Of a stretch of 64,000 nucleotides of DNA, positions 33,862 through 47,039 are shown piece by piece; the first letter of the stretch is position 1; every line of letters begins with the position of its first letter. The translations under genes were made by a program, and so were the position numbers. The DNA comes from Podospora bellae-mahoneyi (Eukaryota > Ascomycota > Sordariomycetes > Sordariales > Podosporaceae), in contig NW_026946359.1 in assembly GCF_035222275.1 (NCBI RefSeq), positions 2,356,001 through 2,420,000 on the forward strand, read 5' to 3'. The notes under the pieces were generated by a model that saw nothing but the letters and a program-made list of their open reading frames with translations, did no database searches and was not told the DNA's origin.

Positions 33862-36621
33862 CTACTCCCCGCCAATCGAAATCTCTGCCCCCCAGTCCTT
33901 CCTGATCGTCAACTCCTCCAGCCCCTCCGTCTTGCTAATCACCAACCCCTTCTCGTTCGCCAAATGCAACAGACAGATAAAGCAGTAACTCGTCGAGATG
34001 TCATCCATCACCGGCTTGGGGTACACCCTCTGCAGCCCGTTCATCACATCGGTGAACTTCAACTCTGGATCCTCCGGCGTGGGGCTCTCAGGTGTAGGGG
34101 CAGGGGGTGGTGCCTCCTGTCACGTATCATTAGCATCATTATCATCATACAACCCCCAACAGTATGTGGGCGACCGGTACATACCTCCAACTTCTCCAGC
34201 CCCATCCCCTTCCAAATCTCCTCCTTCAACCTCCTCACATCCACCTTCTTCGCCACCCTCGCATACTGGACATACTCGGGCCTTACCCTCCTCGACTGCG
34301 TGACCAGCATCGTCCCAAACGCCAGATCCGCCGGGTTCGTCACCGTCATCCCCCCAAACGCCCCCGTCATGCCCACCTCCGTCATGCCCCCCTGGTTCCC
34401 CAACGGCAAGTCCGGAGAGAAGTGCTCCCTCGCATCCGCAAACTCATCATCCATGTCGTCATCATCCGCATCCCCACCCGCAAAAGGCAGCCCGTCATCC
34501 TGGAAGAAGTTCGCATCGTAGTCTCCCTGTGGTAAATCATCCGAGAGCGGGTTGCTCTCCGGCGCCTTTTGCGAAGCCCAAAACGCCTCGTTAAGCTCCA
34601 CCGGCCCGTTGCTGTCCAAGGCTTCCGCTCGGCGGGCGGACACGGCGTCGTGATGGCCCGAGGTGAGCTTCTTCCTGCTGTGGAGGCGGGCCTTGGGCTT
34701 GAGGAACAAGGACAAGAGCTGCTTGCTGTTGAAGTGCTTGTCGTCCGGCAGCAGGTTCCGCGTCTTTGACTTCCAGTCCTTCTTCGCCATGGAAATGGTC
34801 GTGTTTGACGTCGCAGAGGTGTAAATCGCGTCTGCGATGGCGGGGTCCAAGGGCGAGGCAAAGTCGATTTCAAAAGGCTGCTTCTCCTTGCGCTGCTTCG
34901 CAGGTTCGGTGGTCTTGTTGTTGTCCTTGATCTTGCGGATGCGCCAGTGCTCGGCGTTGGACCAGTTCTTTTGGAGGGCTTGGTCAAAGTAGCTGAGGAT
35001 GTCCTCGTGGACCTTGTCGGCTTTTTGGGCGTGGGTCATGGAGATGACGTAGTCTGGGTTGGCCGTGTCCATGAGGTCGACCGCGTCGCCTTCACCTTCT
35101 GCTTCCCCGCCGTCGTTGCCCAAACCGAGACCGGCGTCAAAGACACGCATCATTTGGGGTTCGAGAGCAGCTTCACGAGCCCAGGCTTCACCGCCCTCGC
35201 CGAAGGCTACATCGCCGCCGAGATCGAAGGTGCCGAGGCCGTCAAAGTCGTCAAAGCCGAGGGGGTTCTCGTCATCGATGTACATCTCAGACTTGTTGCC
35301 AGCCCCGGGGGTCTTCTCCTTCTCCTGGTCTCGCCAATCCTCCGGCGCTCTAAGGAAGGGAATGTCAAGCGAACCAGAAGGATCGCCAAGATCAAACTCC
35401 TTGAGCGAAGGACACACATCCATCTCATCCAACCGGCTCAGGTCCGGGAAGAACCTCTGCCCAAGCCCGACAACATCAATCTCAATATCCCCCTCGTCCT
35501 CCTCCTCCTCGGGCATTTCCGTGTCTTCGTGATCCTGCATCGACCCATCCATACCCTCGTCCTCTTCCCCTTCCACCCCTCCTTCCTCCGCCTTCTTCTT
35601 CCTCGTCCTCGAAGTCGACGCATCATTCGCATCGTCACTACTATCAAACACAATCCTCCCCTGAGAATCAATCATCAAATGATTCAACAACAACCCCTTC
35701 GCACCCCCCTCATCAAAATCCGCCGACGCCTTCTTGAAAAGCGGATCCACCGCAAACTCCAGCTCAAACTTCTTCAACTGCAACGAAGCAAACGACGGCG
35801 CCAGCGTCGCCTCAGACGACCGCTGCGTCTTCTTCTTGGCCTTCTTTCTCACATTCCCATCCTCATCCACCTCATCCTCCTCCTCATCCTCCTCCTCCTC
35901 CCCCTTCTTCCTCTTGCTATCCCTACTATCCGCCAACCCGCTCAGCAACTTGCCCGTCTCGGTCGCCACACTGTCCACCCTGCTGGTGTAAATCTTGACA
36001 CACCCGTCCAGCGTGCAGCTCGCCTTTTGGAAATTGACCCCATCCCCCTCCTTCAGCAAGCTCATGTCGTGAAAGTAGTCGATCAAAGCAAAGTTCCACG
36101 AGTTGGCCGCGTTGATCTTGTTGTCGGTCGCCATCTTCATCCACTCCTCAAAGTTGGCCAGGATGGGCACCCGCTTCATGGGCGTGACGGCCTTGCCGCC
36201 GATCACGACATCGTTTTCGTCGTCGAGGAAGTTTTCCCTGCCGCTGTGCCGGCGGCGGCGGTTGTTGTTGGGAGTGCGGGGGTTGGATTGGGAGTTGTCG
36301 GGCGAGTCTACGCCGTCGAGGTCGACGAGGGCGAGGGACTGGCGGCGGGGGGTGGTTGCGCGGGCGGCGCCTTCGGTAACGGCTTGACGGAGCTGGTTGA
36401 CGTGGGCTTCGTGGAGGGCTTTGCGGCCGTGGGAGCGCTGGGCTTTTTCTTGGGCGTCGTCGTTGAGGGGCATTCTGTTGTGGCGTTGTTAGGGGACTGT
36501 TGAGAGGTGGGCATGAAGGAGGTGAAACGCACTTCACTGGCGACTTGAAGGGTGAGGCGGCCATGTTCCCCGAGGGGACCCGGCTCACGCTTCTGCGGTG
36601 CGCCGCTGATACACGAGGCAT
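33862..36621 (-). CDS. brn1: Condensin complex subunit 2 (Brn1/CAP-H, barren)
   Basis: Exons 36533-36621, 34185-36474 and 33862-34116 give 877 aa, near the family length. The kleisin subunit bridges the Smc2-Smc4 heads of condensin and is needed for chromosome compaction and segregation. Recognised parts are KRVPILANFEEWMKMATDNK followed by INAANSWNFALIDYFHDMSL (N-terminal kleisin region), LDGCVKIYTSRVDSVATET, the central GDYDANFFQDDGLPFAGG acidic block, and a winged-helix-like end with DISTSYCFICLLHLANEKGL. Several acidic runs (EEEEDEEEDEVDEDG) separate the conserved blocks. The start MPRVSAAHRRSVSRVPSGN is joined by a 58-nt intron (GTGCGT donor, CCTAAC branch site) to MPLNDDAQEKAQ. An in-frame alternative start exists just after that intron. 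Confidence 0.94.
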
Positions 36622-37792
36622 CTTGGACTGATTTTTGAACTCTGAGTGCGCTGTTATTGTCGTCGAATCATCTGTCCCAGAAAGACGATCAGAAAAACAG
36701 GTTGTCGCGCTCCTGGCGTCGGTTTGTCGTGGTGGTGGTGGTGGTGGTGGTGATGGTTGTCGTTGATGGTTTCGGCGTCTTCAAATTTGGCGATTGATTG
36801 ATTTGTTGGCGGCGACAACCCCCCTTCTCGGTGCTGTTTGTTTACTTTGGGCCTCGAACTGCAAAACCGATTGCGACGGCGCGATTGGCTGGCAACGGGT
36901 CTGATATGGCTCGTGCGTATTGAGGAACACGTGCTGATAAGGAATGGACGTGTGGGGTATATCACTGGGCGGAATCCGGGGTGTGGGTTTTGAGAGGGAA
37001 GATTTCAACGTGCAAAAGCAAAGCGGTCAGATGGCTCCTTTGATGGGCGGGCGGATGGCTGCAACTGAAAGGTAACGACATGTTGCATTAGGGCTGTTGG
37101 GTTTGTTTTGAAGGAATGACGGTTGTGGCTGTCTGTGCTCTGTTGATTTTATGCCAACGTCCCCCCGCTTGATATTCATCATGATGCTTCCATCGTACTT
37201 CGAAGAGACAAAGCTCTTGCGCCTTTTGGTCCGCGACCTTTGACCTGAACTCAATCCTTCTGTCAGTGCACTCATCTTTTCTGTCAACAACCGAGTTAGT
37301 TGCGCCTCTAGGTAGTGTTTATCCCAGTTGGCCTATCATCAGGACTCTTTTCCGCATGATGTTGCCCATCTTCAGTCTCCTCACGATGCACCCATATCAC
37401 ACGTCGACGCATGCCGTTTCAAACTGCCAAGGTCTCGACACCCGCTGATTTTTGGGACCCAATCAGCGTCCTCGCCACCGCCGCTGTTGTAGGTACCACC
37501 AAAGAGAGCTGAAGTCCACGCGGCCCAGACCGTTTTGTTCGCTAACTCGTCCCGGTGCCAAGCCAGCTCCTACCTGAGAGCACCGCTAGAGGGATGATCT
37601 CATACTTAACAAAACAAGCAGCTACCCAACCGTCGGCTACGACCTGCTCTTGGAAAAGGGACAAAACAATAACAATTCGGTACGCCCGGGGAGACTCATA
37701 TAGCTCCACGGCCCGCACGCCGGCTTCGCCATTACCGGCGCATCGATTTCTTTCAGTCCGCTGCCGCGCAATGCCATGATACCACGAACAGA
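36622..37792. promoter_or_regulatory. Divergent promoter region brn1/CCX exchanger
   Basis: The 1.2 kb between the two start codons lacks a recognisable gene. It includes a (GGT)n repeat (36729-36752). Both genes must be transcribed from within it. Confidence 0.5.
36729..36752 (+). repeat. (GGT)n microsatellite
   Basis: About eight tandem GGT/GTG trinucleotides lie in the brn1 upstream region. Confidence 0.85.
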
Positions 37793-40700
37793 ATGCCACC
37801 TCCTCTCCGCACGCGGAGCAGATACAGCTCCCGCCCTGTTGTGACGGCCTTCTTGCTTATCACGATAATAACGACGTATTATGCGCTCTTCTCGCCAGCA
37901 TCAGACATCGCCAGTCGCCAACAGCTACACCGGCGCAGTTCGAAACTTGTCGCGCGACATGTCAACGACAATGTGGCGAGAGTGGAAAACGTCGACTGTC
38001 GCATGGTGCACAGCGCCGAGGACCAATGCGCCTTCATCCTCGCCAACTGCGAAGACGACGAAGCCGGGCTCGTCCATTACTTGTCGTTATACTACTGCAC
38101 CCTCGGCGGCGCGAAACCCGTCGCCTTTGCGATTCTTGCCAGCTGGCTTGGTTTGCTATTTACGACTATCGGGATTGCCGCCAGTGACTTCTTCAGCGTG
38201 AATCTCAGCACCATTGCCAGTGTCCTGGGTCTGAGTGAGAGCTTGGCAGGGGTTACGTTTCTCGCGTTTGGAAATGGCTCTCCGGATGTGTTTAGCACCT
38301 TTGCCGCCATGGGGTCTAATAGCGGGAGTATGGCCGTTGGCGAGCTGATAGGAGCGGCTGGCTTCATTACTGCCGTTGTGGCGGGTTCCATGGCGTTGGT
38401 GCGGGAATTCAAGGTCAGCAAGCGCACCTTTGTGCGGGACATCGCCTTCTTCATCGTGGCTATTAGCTTTACGATGGTTTGTCTGGCGGATGGCGAGCTG
38501 CACTTGTGGGAGTGTTTGTGCATGATTGGGTTTTACCTATTTTATGTGGCGGTTGTTGTTGGGTGGCATTGGTTTACGGCTAGGAGGAGACGTCAAAGAT
38601 TACGAGATGTTGCGTCCCGTACGCACTATTTCGGACCTTCGGGTAGGGGAACAGAAGAGTTCGAGCCGTATCGTGATGAGCCGGAAGATGATTCGGCACC
38701 GGTGGGTGGCCGGTCGAGCAGTGCTCCGGAGGTTGCCGATATCAGTGTCTTGGAGCGGGCTCCACGAATCGAGGTTGATGGTGTCGAGGTCCCGGCCGCG
38801 CCGTCACCGGAAGATCAAGAAGATCGAGAATTGCACGTTGCGACGGAGATGGCCAACAGCATGCGTGCAAATCGCCCTCGATGGACTCGGAGCAACACCA
38901 CCACTATTGCTCCTATTCGACCTAGCCTCGTCGGTGTGTTGGAGTTCCGATCTGTACTGTCCTCGCTACAGAAAGCGAGGAATATGCATATGGGGCCCCT
39001 TCCTACTCGAGCAAACTCTGGTCACCAACGGGCCAGCTCTACTGCCGAACTTCCTCGTGGCCGTCCCAGGAATAGTACCCTGCCGGCTCATCTACCGACA
39101 AACTCGAGAGAAAGAGCGCTGTCACACGGCAACAACCCCCTGAATCTACCAAACGATGCTCTTCCACAGCCCGAGTTTGCCCATGGCAGACCGAGCACCC
39201 GGATGAGTTCAGCAAGCCACACCGTTGACGGCATGCTTGCACCACCATTAGGCTCTTTGACAGCAGCCATCGACCATGCGATGCGGGAAGAGCAATCGCC
39301 TGGGCAGTCTCCCATGCCTTCTCCACGTTTGCAGTTGCAAATACCGCCATCACACAGCAGAACTTCCAGCGGTCACTCGTCACCATCGCTCTCACCTTTT
39401 CCCGGATTCATGGAGTCTCCAGCCCTTCTCACACCAGCCTCACCAGAACACCCACCCGCTTTCCCCTTTTCAGACTCTTTGGATATGCGCCGTCAGTCCA
39501 TTTCTGGGTTTCCTGACCACGTAGAGGAGCCCAAACCGGTCAGATGGTGGCCTTACTCGGTGCTACCACCTCCTCATGTGCTTCTCGCAACCTTGTTTCC
39601 CACACTTCAGGGGTGGAGGGAAAAGACGTGGTGGGACAAGATACTCAGTGTGATATCGGTACCGAGTATCTTTCTGCTCGTCACAACATTGCCGGTCGTT
39701 GAAACGGATGCCGGCGACGGCGAGAGCTCGGAAGTGGATTTCTTGGACTCTCCCCCGTTTGGCCAGCCGGGGAACACTGCGGTGCCGGTCTCGGTAATGG
39801 AAGCCAACCTCGCGGAACCCGAGACAGAATGGGAGGAATACCGACGAAGGACCAAGTCCGTGTCGTCACGGTCGATGATAAGCCCATCGGCATCTCAGTT
39901 GTCACTACAGCAGCCACCAGACTCGAGCTCGACGCTTGTTTCTGGCTCTGACCGCCAACAACAACCGCAATTTCCCAACTCTACACCGGTCACGCCACAG
40001 GTCAATAAACCCGTCAGCCTCGAACCCGACCGAGTGACCACAGCATCGGAGCATCCAGCAGGATGGAACCGCTGGCTTGTCGCCCTCCAGCTTTTTACAG
40101 GGCCAATGTTTGTCGTCCTCATCGGGTGGGCCAACACGATGGAGGACTATGCGAACCCGACGAAGACGCTTCTGATGCTTGTGTTGTACTCGCTGGTGGT
40201 CTCGCTGTGTCTGCTGGCGGCACTCCTTTTGACGACATCACCGGATTCGAAACCCAAATACCACTTTCTGCTCTGCTTTCTCGGGTTCGTGATTAGTGTA
40301 GCGTGGATCTCGACGATAGCAGGGGAGGTGGTGGGGGCGATGAAGGCGTTTGGGGTTATTCTGGACATTTCGGAGGCGATCTTGGGGTTGACGGTGTTTG
40401 CGGTGGGGAACTCGCTGGGGGATTTGGTGGCTGATGTGACGGTTGCTCGGTTGGGGTATCCGGTTATGGCGTTGTAAGTTTGCCGTCATTGTTATTATCA
40501 CCACAAGTCAAAAAAAGCTAACAATTCGCACAAACAAACAGGGCGGCATGCTTTGGAGGTCCAATGTTGAATATTCTGCTTGGGATAGGGATCGGGGGCG
40601 CGTGGATGGGGATCACGAAGGCGAACAAGCGCCACAGGAAACACCCGGACAGACCGATTGAGTACAAGCCATATCACATCCAGGTCGGGGGCACGTTGAT

Positions 40701-40872
40701 GATCTCGGCGGCGACGGTGCTGATGACGTTGATTGTGCTGCTGATTTTGGTGCCGGGGAACAACTGGATGATGACGAGGAGGATTGGGTGGGTGTTGATT
40801 GCCATTTGGTCGGTTAGCACGCTGGTCAATTTGGTGGTTGAGCTTACGGGGGTGTGGGCGGATGTGTCGTGA
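37793..40872 (+). CDS. CCX-type sodium(cation)/calcium exchanger
   Basis: Exons 37793-40473 and 40542-40872 (68-nt intron with GCTAAC branch site) give 1003 aa. A hydrophobic N-terminal segment (residues about 15-35) is followed by a Cys-containing luminal stretch (VDCRMVHSAEDQCAFILANC). The first exchanger bundle holds the alpha-1 repeat TFLAFGNGSPDVFSTFAAMG near residue 160. About 480 residues of Ser/Pro-rich linker follow. The second bundle holds alpha-2 ILGLTVFAVGNSLGDLVADV near residue 870. The paired GNGSPD/GNSLGD signatures define calcium/cation antiporters, and the layout resembles NCLX/NCKX6 and yeast YDL206W, of endomembranes or mitochondria. Exact ions and membrane are inferred. 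The intron interrupts the alpha-2 bundle. Confidence 0.92.
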
Positions 40873-41832
40873 AAAATTACTTTGAGTGTGATGAGCTATG
40901 ATTACGATGGAATGAGTTCAACTGGTTTGAGATTGTGGTGGTGGTGGTGGTGGTGGTGGTGGTGGTGGCGGGAAGGGATAGAGACAGGTTACGTGGCAGG
41001 AGAGAGAGGTTCCCACAGCCACAGATGGTAATTTTACCTTTTTTATATTACCTTTTGTATGATGTGGTGGTTTTTTGGGGGCTTGTGAAAGGCATGGAGC
41101 GCGAGGAATGTTTTTTGGTTGGTTGTTTTGGAAAGGTATCAAGATGGGAAGGGGAAAGAGAATATATCTGGCTTCAGGAAAGTCTCATTTTGATGTTCGA
41201 GATGGAACAACCAACAGGTGGTGTACGTACGTTACGTATGTCTATATGAGAATCACGACGGGATGGGATGGATGAGGCTGGGTGTGTTTTGGAACAGGAC
41301 AGATATATGGGTTTTGCGGATAGGTGTGTACAGGAAATGTATATGGAGTGTACTTTGTATCTTTCTGGGTTCTGTACACTACAATATGATGTGTCGACGA
41401 CAAGGTTGCTGAGGTGAGACTTACATGGTGGGGTGTGTCCATCAAGGTGTGTGCAAGGTGTGGTGTGGTGTTTGACCCCTGAAAGTCTCAAGCTCCCTTC
41501 GCTCCCGGGAACTTCCCCGCAATTGGTCCAACTGTGGGGTTTTAGTGAGAGCCAGAGCCAGGAGAGAATGAGATGAGGGGCAATCGGACCTCTCAGAGCT
41601 TCCCTGTCTGGCAACGTGGGACTTTTTGTTTTGGGCTAGACTGTTGCTGCTGCTGCTGCCGCGTTGTGTTGCTTGCTGGCTTGCTCACCGCGATTTTGAA
41701 GTTTAAAAAGAGAGAGAGAGCTTTCTTTCCAACCGTTGAGGCTCTTTGCCAAATATCTATACAACCCGACTCCCCCTTTCTCGAGCTCTCGCAACTACAA
41801 TCTTTGACAACAAACAAATACAAACCGCAACC
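40873..41832. other. Intergenic, sec53 upstream region
   Basis: The 0.96 kb between the exchanger and the phosphomannomutase start is G/T-rich with a (GGT)n repeat (40935-40968) and a CTG/GCT patch near 41645-41662. The last 150 bases, ending in A/C-rich leader before the ATG, look like a fungal core promoter and 5' UTR. Confidence 0.55.
40935..40968 (+). repeat. (GGT)n microsatellite
   Basis: Eleven or so tandem GTG/GGT trinucleotides lie just downstream of the exchanger gene, probably in its 3' UTR. Confidence 0.9.
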
Positions 41833-42788
41833 ATGGCCACCAGATCCGAGATCCAAACCTACCCCCCCCTGGCCGAGCGCCCAATCAAGAACACCATCGT
41901 CCTCTTTGACGTCGACGGGACCTTGACGCCCGCCCGTCTTGTAAGTCCCCATTCGCACAAACCCCCTTGAGTCTGTGAAGCAAGGTCAAAACTAACAGTC
42001 AAAATCTTAAAAGGACGCCTCCCCCGAAATCCTCCTCCTCCTCTCCCAACTCCGCCAAAAAGTCGCCATCGGCTTCGTCGGCGGCTCCGACCTCCCCAAG
42101 CAGCAAGAACAGCTCGGCGACCCCCTCCGCGTGCCCGTAACCTCCCTCTTCGACTTTTGCTTCTCCGAAAACGGCCTCACCGCCTTCAAGCTCGGCCAGC
42201 CCCTCCCCTCCAACTCCTTCATCAAGTACATCGGCGAAGACAACTACAAAGACCTCGTCAAGTTTGTTCTGCACTACATCGCCGACCTCGACATCCCCAT
42301 CAAGAGGGGGACGTTCGTCGAGTTCAGGAACGGGATGGTCAACATCTCCCCCATCGGGCGCAACGCGAGCAATGAGGAGAGGCAGGAGTTTGAGAGGTTT
42401 GACAAGGAGAGGGGTGTGAGGAGGGAGATGGTGGAGAGGTTAAGGGAGAGGTTTGGGCATTTGGGGTTGACGTACGTATCATTGGCCTGACATGATTAGG
42501 AAATAGGTTTGCTGATTTATGACAAAAAAAAACAGGTTCTCCATCGGCGGTCAAATCTCCTTTGACGTCTTCCCCACCGGTTGGGACAAGACCTACTGCC
42601 TCAAGCACCTCGAGGAGGACGCCAAGAAGGAGGGCGGGATCGAGTACACCACCATTCACTTCTTTGGCGACAAGACCATGGTTGGCGGGAACGATTACGA
42701 GATTTATGAGGATCCCAGGACGACTGGGCACTCGGTCAAGGGGCCCGAGGATACGATTAGGGAGTTGAAGGAGATGTTCGACCTTTGA
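41833..42788 (+). CDS. sec53: Phosphomannomutase (Sec53/PMM)
   Basis: Exons 41833-41940, 42014-42471 and 42536-42788 give 272 aa. The enzyme converts mannose-6-phosphate to mannose-1-phosphate in the cytosol, feeding GDP-mannose for N- and O-glycosylation, GPI anchors and wall mannan. It is a HAD-type phosphomutase: the catalytic [10 protein letters not shown] motif has nucleophile Asp26 and general acid Asp28. [35 protein letters not shown] and the C-terminal [20 protein letters not shown] (metal and loop residues) are all present. Introns are 73 and 64 nt. In the first, the nearer acceptor AACAG would bring in a stop, so the AAAAG acceptor is used. The start CAACCATGG has a strong context. 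Confidence 0.96.
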
Positions 42789-43084
42789 AGGTTTGGGGGG
42801 GAGGGGGTCGTTTCGATGTCAAAACAAGGTGTTTTAGCAGGCAAGGCGCTTAATGGGGGGTTTGCGTAGCCAGGCTTGCTTGCTTTTTGATGCAAGATAA
42901 AAACAATAAGATCTGTCTTTCAAATTTCCATCACTATATTTCACAACGTCCCAGTATAGGATTATGCTCAAAAAGTGTATGTAAATTTCAACTATCCAAG
43001 CACACCAACTGTAGAATAGATAGCATCACGACAATAAAAAAAATGGAATAAATAATCCCAAAAATAAAAATCATCCCCTACAAA

Positions 43085-46000
43085 TCAGTGCCCAAACTCC
43101 AAATGCGGCACAATCACCGGCCCATACTTGGTCGTCGCCGTGTAAGCTCCATCCCCCTGCACCACAAAATCAACCGCCAAACTCAACTTGCTCAACCCTC
43201 CCGAATTTCCACTGTGCACACTCCCCGCATAACCCGGCTGCCCCTGCCCCTGCTGTCCCCCATTGGCAATCACCTCCGGGTCATACGCCACAATGGCGAC
43301 ATAGTTCCTCCTCGCCATCAGCTTCTTGTGCTCCCTCGCCGCGCCCGACGCATCAGTATGGAAGATCTCCATCATGTCCTCCTTTGTGTCCGACACTTCA
43401 TGAGTAGACTTGTGGCCGTTCTGGGGAACGTAAAGAAGCTTGTTGTTGTGGAGCATCTTCATGAGGTAATTGCTCGAGGGCGCGGCGACGACGGGGGAGG
43501 CGATGAGTTGGTACATTGTTTTGTGGTCTTGGGGGTGGGAGGGGTCGTGGACTAGGCCTGCGCCGCAGGAGTTGACGTCTACGAGACACAAGAATTAGTA
43601 AGGCGGTTATGAGGGGGAGATGGAAAAGAGAAAAAAAGGGGGGGAAACAAACCTCCTGACAGGAACGTCATACGGATACCCTTTTGCTGGGCGATCCCCT
43701 GGAGTGTGCGGATGAGGTAAGTACGCTCGAGGTCCTTCGACTCGTGAGTCCAAAGATCTTTGAGCTCTTCGGCAATGTCAAACTCGCCAAACTGGTTGAG
43801 GACGTTGCCCATCAGCCCAGACTTTCCAACAGCCTTCTTCACTTCCTTGAAGCCGTGCTGGACCATCTCCTTGCCGCCTACCACGCCGGCGACGGAGGAC
43901 GTGACCTTGCCGAGGATGTTGTAGGTGGTATTGACGGCTTTTTTGCCCGTGGCAAAGGTGTTGGCGAGGGTTTCGACAGTTTCGAGACGGGGGTAGATGA
44001 CCGGTACCGAAATCATCCAGATGCAGTGCTGGACGCTGGGCGGGAGGGTGGCCACCTTGGGAAAGATGCCTTGGTATGTCGGGCCGGCCATGACGCGGGT
44101 TTGAGTACGCTCGGAGCGGCAGTCTGGGCCGATGACTACCATGGCGGGACCGAGGTACTTGAGGAAGTGCCAGCCTGAGCCGGTGACAGTGAACAGATCC
44201 ATGTCTGAGCTGACGTTGCGTAGGATTTCAACTGTAGTGTGATGCTGGAAGAGAAGATACATCTCAATAGCGATCCGGCCGATGCCCTTGAAGACAGCAG
44301 ACGACTGCATGTAGTCGGGATAGGAGCCAAACCCATCAAAGCTGCAAATAATCAGTATCAAAGTAGAGCAACCAAAACGGGGTTGACAACTCACATATCA
44401 TGATCATCAATCTGCAAAACGTGCGGAATCTGCGCAAACGCCTCGCGCATAAACGGCTGGTCAAAGTGACTGGTGTAGTAGTGAAAGTACGCATGCGACA
44501 CATCCTCCTGATGCCGCGCTGTCCACGGCGCATTCTTTCTGTTTTCTCTCCCCTGCATCGCCAACCACTGCCTCAAAAGAGGCACCTCCTTCCAGAGACG
44601 ATCACCGTAGATTTGAGCTCCCAGGCCGAGCTGAACATGGAACCCGCCGCAGTCGATGTTCTTTTGAAGGATATCCTTCCACATGAAGCCCACGCCACCA
44701 AGCCTCGCCCTTTCGTTTTGGTTGGTACTCGGCGCAAAGTCATTGCCAGAGTGGGCAAGCATGCGCCAACCTGTCTCATAGCGACCGGCAACGACAAATT
44801 CGTACCGTGTGCATCCCAAGTGCGAAGTCACTGCGTACGTCCACCTCTCGGTCCCATGGTCCGACATCTGGAGCGCCACATCGTACTTCCAGAAAGTCCA
44901 CCTCTGGTGCGCATGTATGTTATTTGGCACAAGCTGCCGAGGATTGGGGGAAAGATCCATGCTAAGATGAATGTGAATGGTGGGAGGCTGTGGCGCATCG
45001 GTCACGATCATGATGCTGCCAAGCCAGACCCCCTTTTCCAGGTCCATGTTTACATAGCGCAGATACGGTCCAAAATAGACGCCATTTGTTGGCATCACCT
45101 TGTACACATCGACCCCGGCACTGGGAGGAGGTCCCGTGAATCCTGCTGTCGAAGGAGCTACCGATGCTGTGACGCTCATGATGCTCTCGGCGTAGCCTGG
45201 ATGGCCTTGGGGGTGGAACATGGGCGAGGCCAACGCGGACTTGCCGCCGCCCAACAGTGGCGAGGCAAGCGGGTTTCCATAAGTGGATGTAGTGGGCGAG
45301 AGGGGAGCTGCGTCGTGGTTTAGAGGAGTTGGTCCCTTGGGAAATTCCCACTGTGTGGCCTGGGTTGCCAGGTGAATGTAATAGTACTGTCCCGAGTTTT
45401 GGTCAAGATGCGCAATCCAGCCCTCCGGCAGCGGGGGTGGAGAAGACGCCGCCGCGAGAAGAGACGGTGTATGTGCCAGCGCTGGTTGCCCATTTTGTAC
45501 CGCTGCGGGCTTTGCCTCGTTGGCGAAAGCGGGGTGATCGTTCGCAAACGCGGGATGACCGGCGTTGTGTGCTGGTACGGCGGCTGCTGTATTCGCAACA
45601 GGCTTTGGCTTCTCTGGCGCTGGCGATGATGAAGCAGCCGGGGCCGGACTGGCGTTGGGTCGGGAGCTGGAGGCAACAGCGTGCTGGGATACGGCAGTGG
45701 GGGCAGGGCTTGGAGCCGCGTTTTGGGCAGGGTGTTGCGCAACGCCGGGAACAGCTGGGGCCGAGTTCGAGCTGGTCGGTACCGGGCGTTGCTTCTCGTT
45801 CGGGTACTGGGAGCTGTTTGCGCTGGGATTGACAGATGTATAGGCAGGGGGAGGAGTTGAGGCTTGCATGCGCTGGAAGTCTTGCTCCAATACCGAAACC
45901 TGTAGGTTGCTGCTTGCTGGGGCCTGAGAAGCCGGGTTGGGATTCTGAGGAAGATTGTAGCCTCCTTGTTGCGGTGGTGTGGGTTTTGGGACTACATCGG

Positions 46001-47039
46001 CCCCCTGGTACACCGTAGGCGGACCGAAGGGCTGCTGGTCCGGAGCTTCAGTCGGCGTCCAAGGCCGGGTGGGCTGTGGCTGCGCCGGGGGACGTTGGCC
46101 ACCGTATTGTGCCAGTCGCGACTGTGCAGCAGCGCTTTGAGCCTGTTGCGCTTGTAGAGCATTGAGAGTCGCGGTCCCGGAGATGCCTGCAGCAGCATAT
46201 CGTGCCTCGATGCCGCCCCCAGGAATCGCACCTGGCTCCACAATAGGAGTCTCAGGGGGCGGGGGTGATCCACGACTGGCGCGAGTTGTCGAGGTTGACG
46301 CCGTCGACGAAAAGCGGTTGATATTGCTTGCGCCGCCGGGAGGAGGATAATAGGGCTTTTGCTGATAGGCATTCGAAATTTTGGGCGCTGGAGAGGCAGA
46401 GCTAGTCGAAGAAGAAGTCGAGGTCGAGATGGAAACGGCTGGATTCCTGAGAGGCTTTGCGAACAACTCATCCCTATCATCCCCTGGGCTGTCAGGGCTC
46501 TGCAGCGGTTTGGGTGCTGTTCCACGTCGTTCAGCAAGACCAGCCTTCTTGTCTCCCGTGTTCAGGGTCGGCCGTGAAGCTGAGTCTCCGTACGGCTTGG
46601 GACTTGACGATACCGGTGGAGGACTGTAGAGCCTACCAACAGGCGCGGGTGAAGAGGTCTTGCGGCCATCATCTGGATAGGGTAGCCGACTGGGCTTTGA
46701 TGGCTGGGTAGTCTTGTGGAAGTCGTCGTCAGGATACGGAAGCGGCGCCGCAGAGCTTGAGCCCCCGAAAGGAAATGAGGGGAGTGGTGGCAGGGACGCA
46801 ATTGCTGGCTTGGGTGCTGGCGATGACGATGGGCCTGCCGCGGTCGAGGACGAGTAGGAAGACGACGATGAAGGCGGCGCGGGATACTTTGGCCGGTTGG
46901 ATGCCTTATCGGGGGCCGGGCTCAGTGGTTTGAATATTCTCAACGGCTCAACGGTCGGACTGTCGCAATCTTCCCCAGACGGCGCTGGGCGGCTCATAAA
47001 GAGCTCATCATCCGGGACATCGCGCGACCGGCTGGCCAT
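43085..47039 (-). CDS. WW-domain PhoD-like phosphatase
   Basis: Exons 44395-47039, 43653-44341 and 43085-43578 give 1275 aa. The first 530 residues are Pro/Ser/Ala/Gln-rich and disordered. A WW domain follows at about 535-568 (LPEGWIAHLDQNSGQYYYIH, then ATQATQWEFPKGP, with both tryptophans and the Tyr cluster). The remainder is a fungal PhoD-type metallophosphatase region with VAGRYETGWRML, the joined motif QIDDHDIFDGFGSYPD across intron 1, and WMISVPVIYP. The family hydrolyses phosphodiesters or monoesters, but the natural substrate is unknown. No signal peptide is seen, so an intracellular role is likely. The start is the ATG at 47039 (A at -3); the longer frame upstream opens with GTG, not ATG. 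Confidence 0.88.

Noticed and set aside
34947-36503. 518-codon open frame on the plus strand opposite brn1
   Set aside because: Composition (Leu/Arg/His/Pro runs) reflects the reverse of acidic and Lys codons of brn1; the sense strand clearly encodes condensin.
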